This document shows positions 9,336 to 18,030 of a stretch of 64,000 nucleotides of DNA, piece after piece. A program made the position numbers and the translations under genes. A model generated the notes under the pieces. It searched no databases. It worked only from the letters and a program-made list of their open reading frames with translations, and had not been told where the DNA came from. The stretch covers positions 1-64,000 of the forward strand of contig DAITMB010000007.1 of the NCBI GenBank assembly GCA_036835375.1, read 5' to 3'. Position 1 is the first letter of the stretch; each line of letters begins with the position of its first letter. This DNA is from JANQTF01 sp036835375. Lineage in GTDB: Bacteria; Bacteroidota; Bacteroidia; J057.

Positions 9336-10403
9336 CTACTCTACCCGACGCATGAGGTCCACCAAAGCTTGTACCCCTTCGATCGGCATGGCATTGTACA
9401 AACTTGCCCTCATGCCCCCCACAGAGCGGTGACCCGGCAAAAAATACATTTGCTCCGACTCTGCTAGTTTCAAAAATTCCCGCTCCTGCTGCTCCGTCTT
9501 CATCCTAAATACCACATTCATCAGCGAGCGAAAAGGCGGCTGCACCACTGCATGAAAGGCCGATGATTGGTCGAGGTAATCGTACAGCAAGGCTGCCTTT
9601 GCCAGATTTTCCTGGTGCATGGCCGCAATACCGCCTTTGTTTTCTAGCCATTCAAAAACCAAATCGGCTAGGTAAATCCCAAAAGTGGGAGGGGTGTTGA
9701 ACATCGACTCATGATCGGCATAGGTCTGGTAGCTCAGCATGGTGGGCACAAAGGCAGGAATGTCCTGAATCAGGTCTTTGTGGATAATCACAATGGTGAG
9801 GCCGCTGGGGCCAATATTCTTTTGGGCGCCTGCATAGATCAGGCCGAAATCCTCCACGCGATAGGGCTGGGAGAGAATGTTGGAGGACATGTCAGCGACG
9901 AGCGGCACGGCACCCGTTTCCGGAATTCTGTCCCAAGTCGTACCGTAAATCGTGTTATTGGTAGTGATGTGAACGTAGTCTGCTTCGGTTCGGAGCCAGT
10001 TTTCGGGCAATTGCGGAATGCTGCGATAACGGTCCGCTTTCGAAGAAGCCACGATGTCCACCTCTCCGTATTTGGCTGCCTCCTCCGCCGCCTTGGAAGA
10101 CCACGAACCCGAGTCAATGTACTGGGCCAAGCCTTTTTTCATCAGATTCAGCGGCACCATACCAAACTGAAGCCAAGCTCCGCCCTGCAAAAACAGGACA
10201 TGATAAGATGCCGGAATGCCCATCAGCCGCCGCAACCGTGCTTCTGCGCGGTGCAGAATTTCGAGAAATTCGCTGGATCGATGGCTGATTTCCATCACAG
10301 ACATTCCTCGTCCGTCGAAATCGCGAAGCTCGCGTTGTGCGCGATCCAGCACTTCTCCCGGCAAGATGGCCGGACCAGCGGAAAAATTCCAAGTTTGACT
10401 CAT
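9336..10403 (-). CDS. serC: Phosphoserine aminotransferase
   Basis: Converts 3-phosphohydroxypyruvate and glutamate to phosphoserine in serine synthesis, and the related step of pyridoxal phosphate synthesis where that pathway exists. The 355 residues begin with NFSAGPAILP, contain GMSVMEISHRS, FLQGGAWLQF, and the PLP-lysine segment YAGAQKNIGPSG (K195), and end with GGMRASLYNAMP, all family hallmarks. Length is normal. The ATG at 10403 gives the standard MSQTWNFSAGP start. It probably forms an operon with the DUF1015 gene downstream; serA is not in the window. Confidence 0.96.
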   Translation of the reverse strand: MSQTWNFSAGPAILPGEVLDRAQRELRDFDGRGMSVMEISHRSSEFLEILHRAEARLRRLMGIPASYHVLFLQGGAWLQFGMVPLNLMKKGLAQYIDSGSWSSKAAEEAAKYGEVDIVASSKADRYRSIPQLPENWLRTEADYVHITTNNTIYGTTWDRIPETGAVPLVADMSSNILSQPYRVEDFGLIYAGAQKNIGPSGLTIVIIHKDLIQDIPAFVPTMLSYQTYADHESMFNTPPTFGIYLADLVFEWLENKGGIAAMHQENLAKAALLYDYLDQSSAFHAVVQPPFRSLMNVVFRMKTEQQEREFLKLAESEQMYFLPGHRSVGGMRASLYNAMPIEGVQALVDLMRRVE

Positions 10404-10896
10404 AACATGATGTTCTTTAGGTCGCCTCTCTGCTCGAAATATCGCGGATCTGATCATGAAACGGTAAGATCCTCGTTTTGCAAGTCTGTCTGTTTCTCGA
10501 CCAGCTTTATACACCGCTCCGCGATGAGGGTAAATAAAGTTCAAATACGCTTGACAGAAGGATGGGGAGGACGCTAGCTTTCAGCGCGAAATTTAGAGAA
10601 CTTACGACTACTTGTGTCCCGAGTCTGAAAGACCAACCAACGCGAGAACTGTTCAAGGCAGAATTATTCCCGTGAAAGCTCGATTCCGGCCACTTGTCCC
10701 TTCTCGGTAGGATCTTGGGCATATGCTTTGTTGATTCGCAGCGTCGCATTCGCTACCTACTCCCACCTGCTATTCGTTCTTCTCACTGCACAGAATCTGG
10801 GGAATTGCCTTGGATTCTCCGTTCTCATGGTCTTCAACTTCGCATTCCTCCACACGAGAGGTTCTCCCCACCACATTCTTCATTCATCATATTCTA
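10404..10896. other. Gene-free divergent intergenic region
   Basis: About 490 bp between divergent serC and the pyrophosphatase gene. It must hold both promoters; no gene, repeat or strong hairpin stands out. Confidence 0.5.
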
Positions 10897-11649
10897 ATGA
10901 GTCTCAGCAAAAGCAATCCACTGACCCGTATTTGGGAATTAATTGGCCTTCGCTACAAATCTCACCCTTGGCATGGTGTCCAAATCGGAGAACAAGCGCC
11001 CGAACTCGTCACAGCATTCATCGAAGTGGTTCCGACCGACACAGTAAAATATGAGGTTGACAAGCGCACGGGATATTTGAAAGTCGATCGCCCACAAAAA
11101 TTTTCGAACATCATCCCGACTCTTTATGGTTTTATTCCTCAGACCTACTGCATGGAGAGTGTCGCCAAATACTGCATGGAGAAGACGGGCCGGGAAAACA
11201 TCATTGGCGACGGCGATCCGCTCGATATCTGTGTCCTCACCGAGCGCGCGATCACGCATGGCGACATTTTGGTGCCTGCGATTCCCATCGGCGGATTCCG
11301 CATGATCGACGGAGGGGAAGCCGATGACAAAATCATCGCGGTGCTCAAAGGGGACGAGGTGTACCAACACTGGCACGATGTCACTGACGTGCCTGAGGCC
11401 ATCATCAGCCGACTCAAACACTACTTTTTGACATACAAAGAAATGCCTGGATCTGATGTAAAACGCTGCGAAATCACCCACACGTATGGACGCGAGGAAG
11501 CCATCGAAGTGGTGCGCCGGAGCATGAAGGACTATCGGAGAAAGTTTGGCAAACTCGAAAACAAGCTCTCGGTCGCAACTTTACAAATGATCACTTTTGG
11601 GCAAAGCTGGCAGGAAGCGCTCGGGGAGGCAGATGGCATCGAAGAATAA
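10897..11649 (+). CDS. ppa: Inorganic pyrophosphatase (family I)
   Basis: Hydrolyses pyrophosphate to phosphate, pulling biosynthetic reactions forward; cytosolic. The 250-residue protein shows the family I active site: KYEVDKRTGYLKVDR, YGFIPQTYC, and the metal-binding GDGDPLD (D105, D107, D110), followed by DDKIIAV and the C-terminal YKEM segment. It is longer than the E. coli enzyme at both ends, as is common in this phylum. The ATG at 10897 was chosen because upstream sequence has no family resemblance. It is followed after 68 bp by a small outer-membrane-type gene on the same strand. Confidence 0.95.
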   Translation: MSLSKSNPLTRIWELIGLRYKSHPWHGVQIGEQAPELVTAFIEVVPTDTVKYEVDKRTGYLKVDRPQKFSNIIPTLYGFIPQTYCMESVAKYCMEKTGRENIIGDGDPLDICVLTERAITHGDILVPAIPIGGFRMIDGGEADDKIIAVLKGDEVYQHWHDVTDVPEAIISRLKHYFLTYKEMPGSDVKRCEITHTYGREEAIEVVRRSMKDYRRKFGKLENKLSVATLQMITFGQSWQEALGEADGIEE

Positions 11650-11717
11650 AAAGTGTGCTCGTAGTCGGGTGCAACATTTTCTTTGTGAACCCAGTCTGTA
11701 CTGAAAATGAAGATTCT

Positions 11718-12212
11718 ATGAAGAACTTTTGCTTCACCTTGATCCTGTGCTTGACGCTACTCGGCTTCTCCTCCTCGTCTGCGCAGGTGTATCGCACTGC
11801 TGCGGGCGTACGATTTGAAAGCGGACAAATCGGATTTACACTCGCGCAGAAAGTGGCCAGAAAAATGACGGTCGAAGGAATTTTGATTGAAAATTCCCAA
11901 GAACAACTCATGGGCCATTTGCTTCTCAAGAGACATGTGGGGCTCTTTCAGCGGCGACTCAACGCATATGGCGGGGCGGGGCTCCACACAGGGCTGGGCA
12001 TCACACCTACCAGTTTGGCGGGTTTCAGCCTGGTCGGCGGGGCGGAGTTCACCCTCTTCCGAATCACGGTTGCTGCAGATCTCAGGCCTCATTGGAATTG
12101 GATTGAGACCGAATTTCAAGGTATGACTCCCTCCCTGGCGATTCGCTACTCCCTGGTGCGCGACCGGGACAATCGGCGAAGGCACAAGCGATCATCTCAA
12201 GCTTGGCACTGA
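11718..12212 (+). CDS. Small secreted beta-barrel-like protein
   Basis: A 164-residue protein with a clear signal peptide (MKNFCFTLIL to SSSSAQ) and then alternating hydrophobic/polar strands with glycine-rich turns (YGGAGLHTGLG, SLVGGAEF, AADLRPHW), ending in a strand IRYSLVRD and a basic tail. This pattern suits a small outer-membrane beta-barrel of the OmpW/PorT-like kind, but no specific family is recognised. It is co-directional with ppa and converges on ribD. Confidence 0.65.
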   Translation: MKNFCFTLILCLTLLGFSSSSAQVYRTAAGVRFESGQIGFTLAQKVARKMTVEGILIENSQEQLMGHLLLKRHVGLFQRRLNAYGGAGLHTGLGITPTSLAGFSLVGGAEFTLFRITVAADLRPHWNWIETEFQGMTPSLAIRYSLVRDRDNRRRHKRSSQAWH

Positions 12213-12252
12213 CACATTTGCCACAAGTTGGAGCAATCGCTGCTTAGGAAAT

Positions 12253-13320
12253 TTACGTGGAAAGATCATCCATTGCTGCTCCTCCCGCTGGATTGCGGAG
12301 CAGGTCTAGTCGGTCTTGACCGATCATGCGACTCTCCCAGCGGCCTTTTGTCTTCGGAAAGGGTGGAGCGGGAACACCTTTTTTTAAGAACAACTGCGGA
12401 TTGCAAAACCGATAGACCTCGTCGTACAAGTCAGAATCCAAAAATGCCTGAAGTGTATTTCGTCCCCCTTCTACCAAAACACTGGAAATACCTGCGAGCC
12501 CCATGGCTTTGATCGCTGCTTCCGGGGAATGATTTTCCATCGGAATGCTATGTTTCGACAGGGAATGACGCTCCAGCACGTAGCTCTTCGGCGGCTCTTC
12601 GAACATGCGAAGCGTATCAGGCAGTGCTTGGCTGCTGGAGTTCCAAATCAACCGGATGGGAGAAGGACCGGGAAAATACCTTGTAGTGAGTGTGGGATCA
12701 TCCACCATGGCCGTGCGTGACCCGATCAAAATGCTTTGATACGTAGCACGCAGGCTGTGCACGACTCGCTGAGTAGCTTGGCGGGTGATCGCCGTTCGCC
12801 TCGGGTAGCCGTCCGCTCCCATTCCTGCGATAAACCCATCAGCGGATTCGGCCCATTTGAGACAGATATAGGGGCGTTGTCGTTCTTGATTGAGAAAAAA
12901 AATCTTATTAATCGCTTGAAACGGCGCTGGATTTTCCGCGATGACCACTTCTACCCCTTCGCTACGAAGTCGCGCTACGCCTTTGCCGGACACGCGAGGG
13001 TGAGGATCTAGGCAGCCAATGACGACTTTGGGAATTCCGTGACGAAGGATCAATTCGACGCAGGGTGGCGTCTTGCCAGTGTGGGCACAAGGCTCCAGCG
13101 ACACATACAGAGTAGCCTTTGGCAATAGCCCAAGGTCGGCCACCGCCGCAACAGCATATACTTCGGCATGAGGTCCTCCGGGATATTGATGAAAGCCTTC
13201 ACCGATGATCAAATCATCGTGGACAATCACAGCTCCTACCTGTGGATTGGGCTGCACAGCCGATCCACCCATGCGCGCTAATTGAAGGCAGCGATCGAGG
13301 TAGTGAGCGTCCTTGGACAT
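12253..13320 (-). CDS. ribD: Bifunctional riboflavin deaminase-reductase
   Basis: Catalyses the second and third steps of riboflavin synthesis: deamination of the GTP-derived pyrimidine and reduction of its ribose chain. The 355 residues contain an N-terminal deaminase domain with the zinc motif H51-A-E53 and P77-C78 to C87 (EPCAHTGKTPPC), and a C-terminal reductase domain with LKWAESADGFIA, DDPTLTTR and VEGG. The ATG at 13320 gives the usual MSKDAHYLDRCL start. The SRP RNA gene ends about eight bases upstream on the same strand, so its terminator occupies the ribD ribosome-entry region. No FMN riboswitch is visible. Confidence 0.96.
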   Translation of the reverse strand: MSKDAHYLDRCLQLARMGGSAVQPNPQVGAVIVHDDLIIGEGFHQYPGGPHAEVYAVAAVADLGLLPKATLYVSLEPCAHTGKTPPCVELILRHGIPKVVIGCLDPHPRVSGKGVARLRSEGVEVVIAENPAPFQAINKIFFLNQERQRPYICLKWAESADGFIAGMGADGYPRRTAITRQATQRVVHSLRATYQSILIGSRTAMVDDPTLTTRYFPGPSPIRLIWNSSSQALPDTLRMFEEPPKSYVLERHSLSKHSIPMENHSPEAAIKAMGLAGISSVLVEGGRNTLQAFLDSDLYDEVYRFCNPQLFLKKGVPAPPFPKTKGRWESRMIGQDRLDLLRNPAGGAAMDDLST

Positions 13321-13327
13321 AGGAAAC

Positions 13328-13427
13328 AAAAAAAGGGTAAGAACCATATCGCACTGATCAACCGCCTACCGTTGCTTCCTTTCAGACCTGGCGGAGTTCA
13401 GAGGGATCTAGTCGTACAGCCTTACCC
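13328..13427 (-). ncRNA. ffs: Bacterial small signal recognition particle RNA (4.5S)
   Basis: Read on the minus strand, the segment contains the SRP domain IV apical core, CCGCCAGGTC followed by TGAAAGGAAGCAACGG, with the conserved GGAAG internal loop and the symmetric strand closing the hairpin. The RNA ends pair: GGGTAAG (13427-13421) with CTTACCC (13341-13335), followed by seven T. At about 100 nt it is the standard small bacterial form that binds Ffh for co-translational membrane targeting. A consensus Bacteroidota promoter precedes it. It lies immediately upstream of ribD. Confidence 0.93.
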
Positions 13428-13431
13428 GTGA

Positions 13432-13462
13432 CAAAAGTACATCGGGATAGGAGATATTCAAA
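13432..13462 (-). promoter_or_regulatory. Bacteroidota-type housekeeping promoter of ffs
   Basis: On the minus strand TTTG (13462-13459) and TACTTTTG (13439-13432) are separated by 19 bp, an exact fit to the phylum's TTTG-N19-TAnnTTTG consensus. Transcription would begin about five bases later, at the GGGTAAG that forms the 5' arm of the SRP RNA. Confidence 0.85.
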
Positions 13463-13931
13463 GCTGACCGTTAATAAATCGAGGGATGCGGCAAAAAATG
13501 CCATTGTCGGTACAAATGCTTTTTCCTAAGCCCTTCTTTGTGAGGAATTTGATGGGGGAGGCAAAAGACGATTTTTTTTGCAGATGAATTGCCTTGGGGA
13601 CGCCGAGGAAATAACTCATCAGAGATTGCACCGGGATTTTTGAACGAATCGAAGATCCCGGCTCGTCGGGAGACCATGAGAGGCTGGGATGAAAGGGACC
13701 CAGACTCGAATCGAAAATCGAGCAAAGCGGGTGATGTCGCGAGACCGTGTGAAGGAAGGACCTACAGCTGGGTCTGACGCAGGATCTGTGCACAAGCTTG
13801 TCCTGAATACTGGCAAGCAAGATAGCCGTGGGAACCAAGTAAGCACGTAGCGTTATGCCGGAGGCGATCCTTAAGAAGCATTTTTCAAAAAACCGAATCA
13901 TTCCTTGCCTCCGCTGGATGATTTTTCATAT
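13463..13931. other. Gene-free stretch with nested inverted repeats
   Basis: No credible protein is encoded on either strand. Inverted repeats CCGGGAT/ATCCCGG (13631-13637 and 13655-13661), CTCGA/TCGAG (13705-13722) and GACCCAG/CTGGGTC (13697-13703 and 13768-13774) cluster within 150 bp. This suggests a folded RNA, but I match it to no known family. Confidence 0.4.
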
Positions 13932-14441
13932 CTACCCTTTTCTGATCCAATGTTGAATGCAGAACGCATGGCTGTGAGACTCATCTGCGTCGAAACATCG
14001 CTCTCGGGTCAATAGCCAAGCTTCTTTATCTATCGCAGGAAAAAATGCATCACCCCCGAACATTCCGTCCACCCGGGTGAGATACATCTGAGTCGCAAGT
14101 GGCATCGCTTCTTGAAATACTCGCTCACCACCGATCACAAACACCTCTTCATAGCCTTCGCACAGTCGTAGGGCGGTCGAAAGGTTGCTTGCTACCATAT
14201 GTGGCCACGGCAGATCCAATTTTTTACGGGAACTCAGGACCACGCTGAGGGTGTCACTGTAAAGCGCATCTTCTGATTCTGCGCTGAGCCTGCCCATGAT
14301 CATCGGCTTTCTGGCCGTGACCATGCGAAAATGTGCGTGGTCCCCGGGGAGCGTCCAGGGAAGCCGTCCACGATATCCGATCACGCGATTGGTGGAAAGC
14401 GCAGCAATAAGAGAAATCTTGCGCTGGTCCATCGTGATCAT
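13932..14441 (-). CDS. folA: Dihydrofolate reductase
   Basis: Reduces dihydrofolate to tetrahydrofolate with NADPH. The 169 residues show ISLIAALSTNRVIG, LPWTLPGDHAHF (with the substrate-binding acidic residue), PMIMGR, VFVIGGERVFQEA and MYLTRVDG, the standard order for chromosomal DHFRs at normal length. The segment after MGR (LSAESEDAL) departs from the usual TxESIGRPLPGR loop, a mild oddity. The start could be ATG 14441 or ATG 14432. The receiver-domain gene lies 16 bp upstream on the same strand, so the two may be co-transcribed. Confidence 0.92.
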   Translation of the reverse strand: MITMDQRKISLIAALSTNRVIGYRGRLPWTLPGDHAHFRMVTARKPMIMGRLSAESEDALYSDTLSVVLSSRKKLDLPWPHMVASNLSTALRLCEGYEEVFVIGGERVFQEAMPLATQMYLTRVDGMFGGDAFFPAIDKEAWLLTRERCFDADESHSHAFCIQHWIRKG

Positions 14442-14457
14442 GTTATGTAAAGGGATG

Positions 14458-14886
14458 TTACTTAGGGACCGTTAGTCCACAGACCAGAAAGGAGAGGATG
14501 CTTCGCAATTCCAAGAAAAATTGCTCCAAGTCGGTTGACTTTTCCAAAAAATAATTACCACCAAAACGGTAGCTTCTGTCCATCACCTCTTCCAAATAGG
14601 ATCCCGACATAAGTACCACAGGCACTTGCGGGTAGAGGGATTCTTCGCGTATCCATCGGAGCAAGCGAGGCCCTTCGATTTCAGAGAGGAAAAAATCCAG
14701 CATCACAATCATCGGGGCGGATGTTGTGGGCCGGGATTCGAGATACGTCTTGAGCTTGCGACCGCTCGCGAAGTAGCTGAAGGTGGCAGAAATTTCCCAA
14801 CCCTCAAGACAAAGGCTGATCAGGCGGCTGTCTGCGGGATTATCCTCTCCAATGACGATTTCTAAGGGGGGTACTGAATCGAGCAT
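14458..14886 (-). CDS. Stand-alone response-regulator receiver domain protein
   Basis: A 142-residue CheY-like protein without an output domain. The acidic pocket E14-D15, the phospho-acceptor D64 (VMLDFFL), S94 (LMSGS) and K116 (LEKS) occupy the expected positions, so it should be phosphorylatable. Such single-domain regulators act by protein contact or in phosphorelays; this subtype is often paired with hybrid kinases, but none is nearby. It is just upstream of folA on the same strand, with no obvious functional tie. Confidence 0.88.
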   Translation of the reverse strand: MLDSVPPLEIVIGEDNPADSRLISLCLEGWEISATFSYFASGRKLKTYLESRPTTSAPMIVMLDFFLSEIEGPRLLRWIREESLYPQVPVVLMSGSYLEEVMDRSYRFGGNYFLEKSTDLEQFFLELRSILSFLVCGLTVPK

Positions 14887-15302
14887 GAATTCCGGATTGC
14901 AAAATCAATGGGGTAATACAATTCAACCAAGAGCGAAAGAGACGCTGTGCAAAAAATTTGAGAGGGGACTTCCATCGAAAGGTTTCATTTATCCACCGCA
15001 AACCATGAAGCACTTCTCCTCTCACCTACATGTTGGGTGAATGAATGAGATTTGGAAGTTACGGATGGATTTCATGATTCTAGGTTCTTTTTAGGAAAAT
15101 ATTAGCCCAATATCTCCCAAAAGCAGCCCTATGCACCCATAGGAAAAATACATTCGCGGACTTACGGAGATGATCCGGTTCCCGAACCTGTCGTAGTTCA
15201 AAGGAAGTGAGCGCTGCTACGCTACGCCAGATGTTTTTCCCTTTTTCCTTTGACCGCAACGATTTCCGCCGTTGATTTCGCCCTCCTGAATCCCTTGACT
15301 AC
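14887..15302. other. Gene-free divergent intergenic region
   Basis: About 415 bp between the receiver-domain gene and the ATP-grasp-like gene, presumably carrying divergent promoters. I see no gene, repeat or strong terminator in it. Confidence 0.5.
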
Positions 15303-16757
15303 ATGAAAACATTTCAGCCCCCAAATGTGACGCTGGTGCCGCCCGGAAGCTTTGAAACTTCTCGTCATTGGTACCCAAAAGCTCAAAACGCCCAGATTCA
15401 TCCCATGGTCGCTTTTTTCCTTCGAATGAAGCAGGAAGCCATCATCAATCGGTATTGCCATCTTCACCCCGTGGTCAAGAAAGAAGTGCTAGGCGGGATT
15501 TTGTCCTATCAGCCCAAGTATTTGCTTCATGCCGGAGCAGATCTTTTTCACGTGACCGATGCCAATGGAAACCGCCAAATGGTGGTGATCGAGACCAATT
15601 CGTGCCCTTCTGGTCAAAAGTCGATGCCTCTCTTGGAAGAATCCCAAGAACAAGGAGGATATCGCCTCTACATGGCCGAGACGTTTGCCCCTGCGCTCAA
15701 GCTCAAGCGCCCCAAACTCGCCGGTGGCTTGGCAGTGCTCTACGACAAAAACAACATGGAGGCGTCAGGATACGCCGCCGCCATGGCGGACCAATTTCAG
15801 GAAACGGTGTATTATGTGCCCTTTTACGCCCACGACCCGATGCCTCCTGCGCGGTTTACAGACGGGATGCTGGAGGTGAGAGATGATCAAGGACAGTGGA
15901 TTCCCATTCGAGCAGCATTTCGGTATGTGACTCAAAAACCGTGGAACAGAATTCCCATTCAGACAAAGACCTTGATTCTTAATCCTACCCTGGCTTGTCT
16001 GGCAGGTGGTCGCAACAAAATGATGGCTGCTAAAGCCTACGACCTATACAATGCACAACTCGGCGATAGCGGCCTCCAGATTCTCACACCTGAAACCATC
16101 TGGGATGTGCGAAAAAATCAAATCAGTCTGTGGCTCGCAAAAATGGGCGGACAGGCTGTCATTAAGGTCCCCTATGCCAACGCTGGCCAGGGTGTATTCA
16201 CGATTGTGCATCCGCAGGAGTTCGAGGCTTTTCTTCAGCAAGAATTCACTTACGATCTCTTCATTGTGCAGAGCCTCATCGGCAACTACGAGTGGAGCTC
16301 GCGCACCAGCAAAGGCACCTTTTATCATGTGGGGACGATGCCCAATTCCAGGCAAGAAACCTTTGTTGCGGACATTCGCATGATGGTCAACCATACACCT
16401 CGCGGAATGAGACCCCTCTCAGTCTATGCCCGGATGGCGCGTGCCCCACTCACCGACACCCTCGAAAACAGCACAGATTCCTGGAATATGCTAGGGACAA
16501 ATCTCTCAGTGGACAACCAGGATGGGACCTTTTCCAGCGACAGTAGTCGCCTGCTCATGATGGACAGCAAAGACTTCAACCGCTTGGGGATCTCCGTAGA
16601 TGATCTCATCGAAGCCTACATCCAAACAGTCTTGTCGATGGTTGCCATTGACCAGATGGCCCAGCAATTGATCAATCAAAAAGGAAAGTTTCGCCCCAGA
16701 CTGTTTCGTTCGCTCAACCCTGACGATGCCCTCATGGAAGAAATTCTCATTTCATAA
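15303..16757 (+). CDS. ATP-grasp-like ligase homologue paired with an M14 hydrolase
   Basis: A 484-residue cytosolic protein I cannot assign to a named family. Features suggesting an ATP-grasp ligase are a nucleotide-lysine strand AVIKVPY (K288) followed by the glycine loop NAGQG, a hinge-like FIVQSLIG, and a later D357-x-R359, YARMAR and LGTN (N400) arrangement resembling the metal-binding end of RimK-type ligases. The first 200 residues, with ETNSCPSGQKS and a domain that could be a preATP-grasp fold (LAVLYDKNN), are unlike RimK. The next gene is an AspA/AstE-like M14 amidohydrolase, suggesting that one makes and the other breaks an amide bond. Length is well above RimK's roughly 300. Confidence 0.6.
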   Translation: MKTFQPPNVTLVPPGSFETSRHWYPKAQNAQIHPMVAFFLRMKQEAIINRYCHLHPVVKKEVLGGILSYQPKYLLHAGADLFHVTDANGNRQMVVIETNSCPSGQKSMPLLEESQEQGGYRLYMAETFAPALKLKRPKLAGGLAVLYDKNNMEASGYAAAMADQFQETVYYVPFYAHDPMPPARFTDGMLEVRDDQGQWIPIRAAFRYVTQKPWNRIPIQTKTLILNPTLACLAGGRNKMMAAKAYDLYNAQLGDSGLQILTPETIWDVRKNQISLWLAKMGGQAVIKVPYANAGQGVFTIVHPQEFEAFLQQEFTYDLFIVQSLIGNYEWSSRTSKGTFYHVGTMPNSRQETFVADIRMMVNHTPRGMRPLSVYARMARAPLTDTLENSTDSWNMLGTNLSVDNQDGTFSSDSSRLLMMDSKDFNRLGISVDDLIEAYIQTVLSMVAIDQMAQQLINQKGKFRPRLFRSLNPDDALMEEILIS

Positions 16758-16876
16758 ATAAGTGGGAAACACACACATTGCAAAGACGATTCAATCATGA
16801 ATATCCATCCATCATTTTACCTACCCTCATTTACTCCAAATACAAATTCATCGACGTGCTAGAACCTGAAGTACCT

Positions 16877-17824
16877 ATGGTAAAGCGACTGGACTTGAGT
16901 CGATGTCCAGCCGGAGAGATTAGCAGATTTTGGGTCCGAATCGTTTCCAGCGGCATGGGTCAGCCCATCTTTGTACCTGCCTTGGTGGCCAAAGGGACGA
17001 TGCCGGGACCTGTGCTAGGCATCACTGCCGCTATTCACGGAAATGAGTTAAACGGCGTGCCCGTGGTCCAAAAAGTCTTTCAATCCATCGACGTTCGCAG
17101 CATGGCGGGCACCCTCGTAGGAATTCCGGTGGTGAACGTGCCAGGATTTCTGATCAATCAACGGTTTTTTAATGATAGCTACGACCTCAATCGCATCATG
17201 CCAGGGCGGCCCGGCGGCAATATGAGTCAAGTCTATGCCCACCGCATCATCGACCGCCTGATCAAGCCTTGTCATTATCTTCTCGACGTTCACACTGCCT
17301 CCGACGGGCGGGTCAATTCCTACTACATTCGCGCCAACATGGCCAACCCCGTCACGGCAAAAATGGCGGAGTTGCAGAACGCTGAAATCATCGTCAACAA
17401 TGCTGGCGGTGACGGCACCCTGCGGAGCGCAGCCGCAGCCATGGGAATTCATTCTATCACAGTAGAAGCGGGAGACCCCAACAAATTTCAAAAAGGAATG
17501 ATTCGTTCGGCCATCACAGGCGCACTCAACGTGATGCGCCATTTTGACATGATCCACGATCCCATCGTTCCTCCAGAAGAACCTCCTATTCGCTGCAAAA
17601 GCTCCTTTTGGATGCACACAGATTATGGCGGCGTCTTGGAAGTCTTTCCAAAAGTGACAGACAAAGTCATCAAGGGAGAGCGAATCGCCATCGTCCGAAA
17701 TATGTTTGGAGACATTAAGCGGACTTACATTGCACCCCATAGCGGCATCGTAGTGGGCCGAAGCGTCAACCCTGTCAACCAGACTGGAAGCCGAATCATT
17801 CACTTGGGCATTCTGGAGGTATAA
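16877..17824 (+). CDS. Succinylglutamate desuccinylase/aspartoacylase-family (M14) hydrolase
   Basis: The 315-residue protein has the zinc carboxypeptidase-like site of the AspA/AstE family: H54-G-N-E57 (AIHGNELNG), DVHT (H139) and the catalytic glutamate E197 in TVEAGDP, with DLNRIMPG between and a C-terminal beta-barrel (SGIVVGR). These enzymes hydrolyse N-acyl amino acids such as N-succinylglutamate or N-acetylaspartate. Gene order with an ATP-grasp-like protein recalls RimK/RimB-like pairs. The ATG at 16877 matches the family's LDLSRCPAGE opening; an in-frame TTG at 16778 would add 33 residues. It lies 119 bp after the ATP-grasp-like gene. Confidence 0.85.
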   Translation: MVKRLDLSRCPAGEISRFWVRIVSSGMGQPIFVPALVAKGTMPGPVLGITAAIHGNELNGVPVVQKVFQSIDVRSMAGTLVGIPVVNVPGFLINQRFFNDSYDLNRIMPGRPGGNMSQVYAHRIIDRLIKPCHYLLDVHTASDGRVNSYYIRANMANPVTAKMAELQNAEIIVNNAGGDGTLRSAAAAMGIHSITVEAGDPNKFQKGMIRSAITGALNVMRHFDMIHDPIVPPEEPPIRCKSSFWMHTDYGGVLEVFPKVTDKVIKGERIAIVRNMFGDIKRTYIAPHSGIVVGRSVNPVNQTGSRIIHLGILEV

Positions 17825-18030
17825 TTCCGCTTTGATTACCCGTACTAAGTTGCTCACCGCGCACGCTTCTCAAAAGGAAGAATCGTGGAAATGCTTTTGT
17901 GTGGGAACTTTCGCGAAAATTTGAACAAACAAAAAAACCTGGAAGCGCACCCGCATCCAGCATCTCCCCGGAAAGTGAAGGGAGCGAAAAACGATACATT
18001 AACCGGAAGTATCAAAGAAAGACCCCTCCC

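Noticed and set aside
9711..10577. 288-codon plus-strand reading frame over serC
   Set aside because: Antisense to serC, whose motifs are unmistakable; the translation has no domain.
13321..13460. FMN riboswitch upstream of ribD
   Set aside because: The upstream sequence is the SRP RNA gene; none of the FMN aptamer core motifs are present.
13458..13901. 147-codon minus-strand reading frame
   Set aside because: No recognisable domain, skewed serine/proline content, and it lies over ffs promoter and inverted repeats; I treat the region as non-coding.
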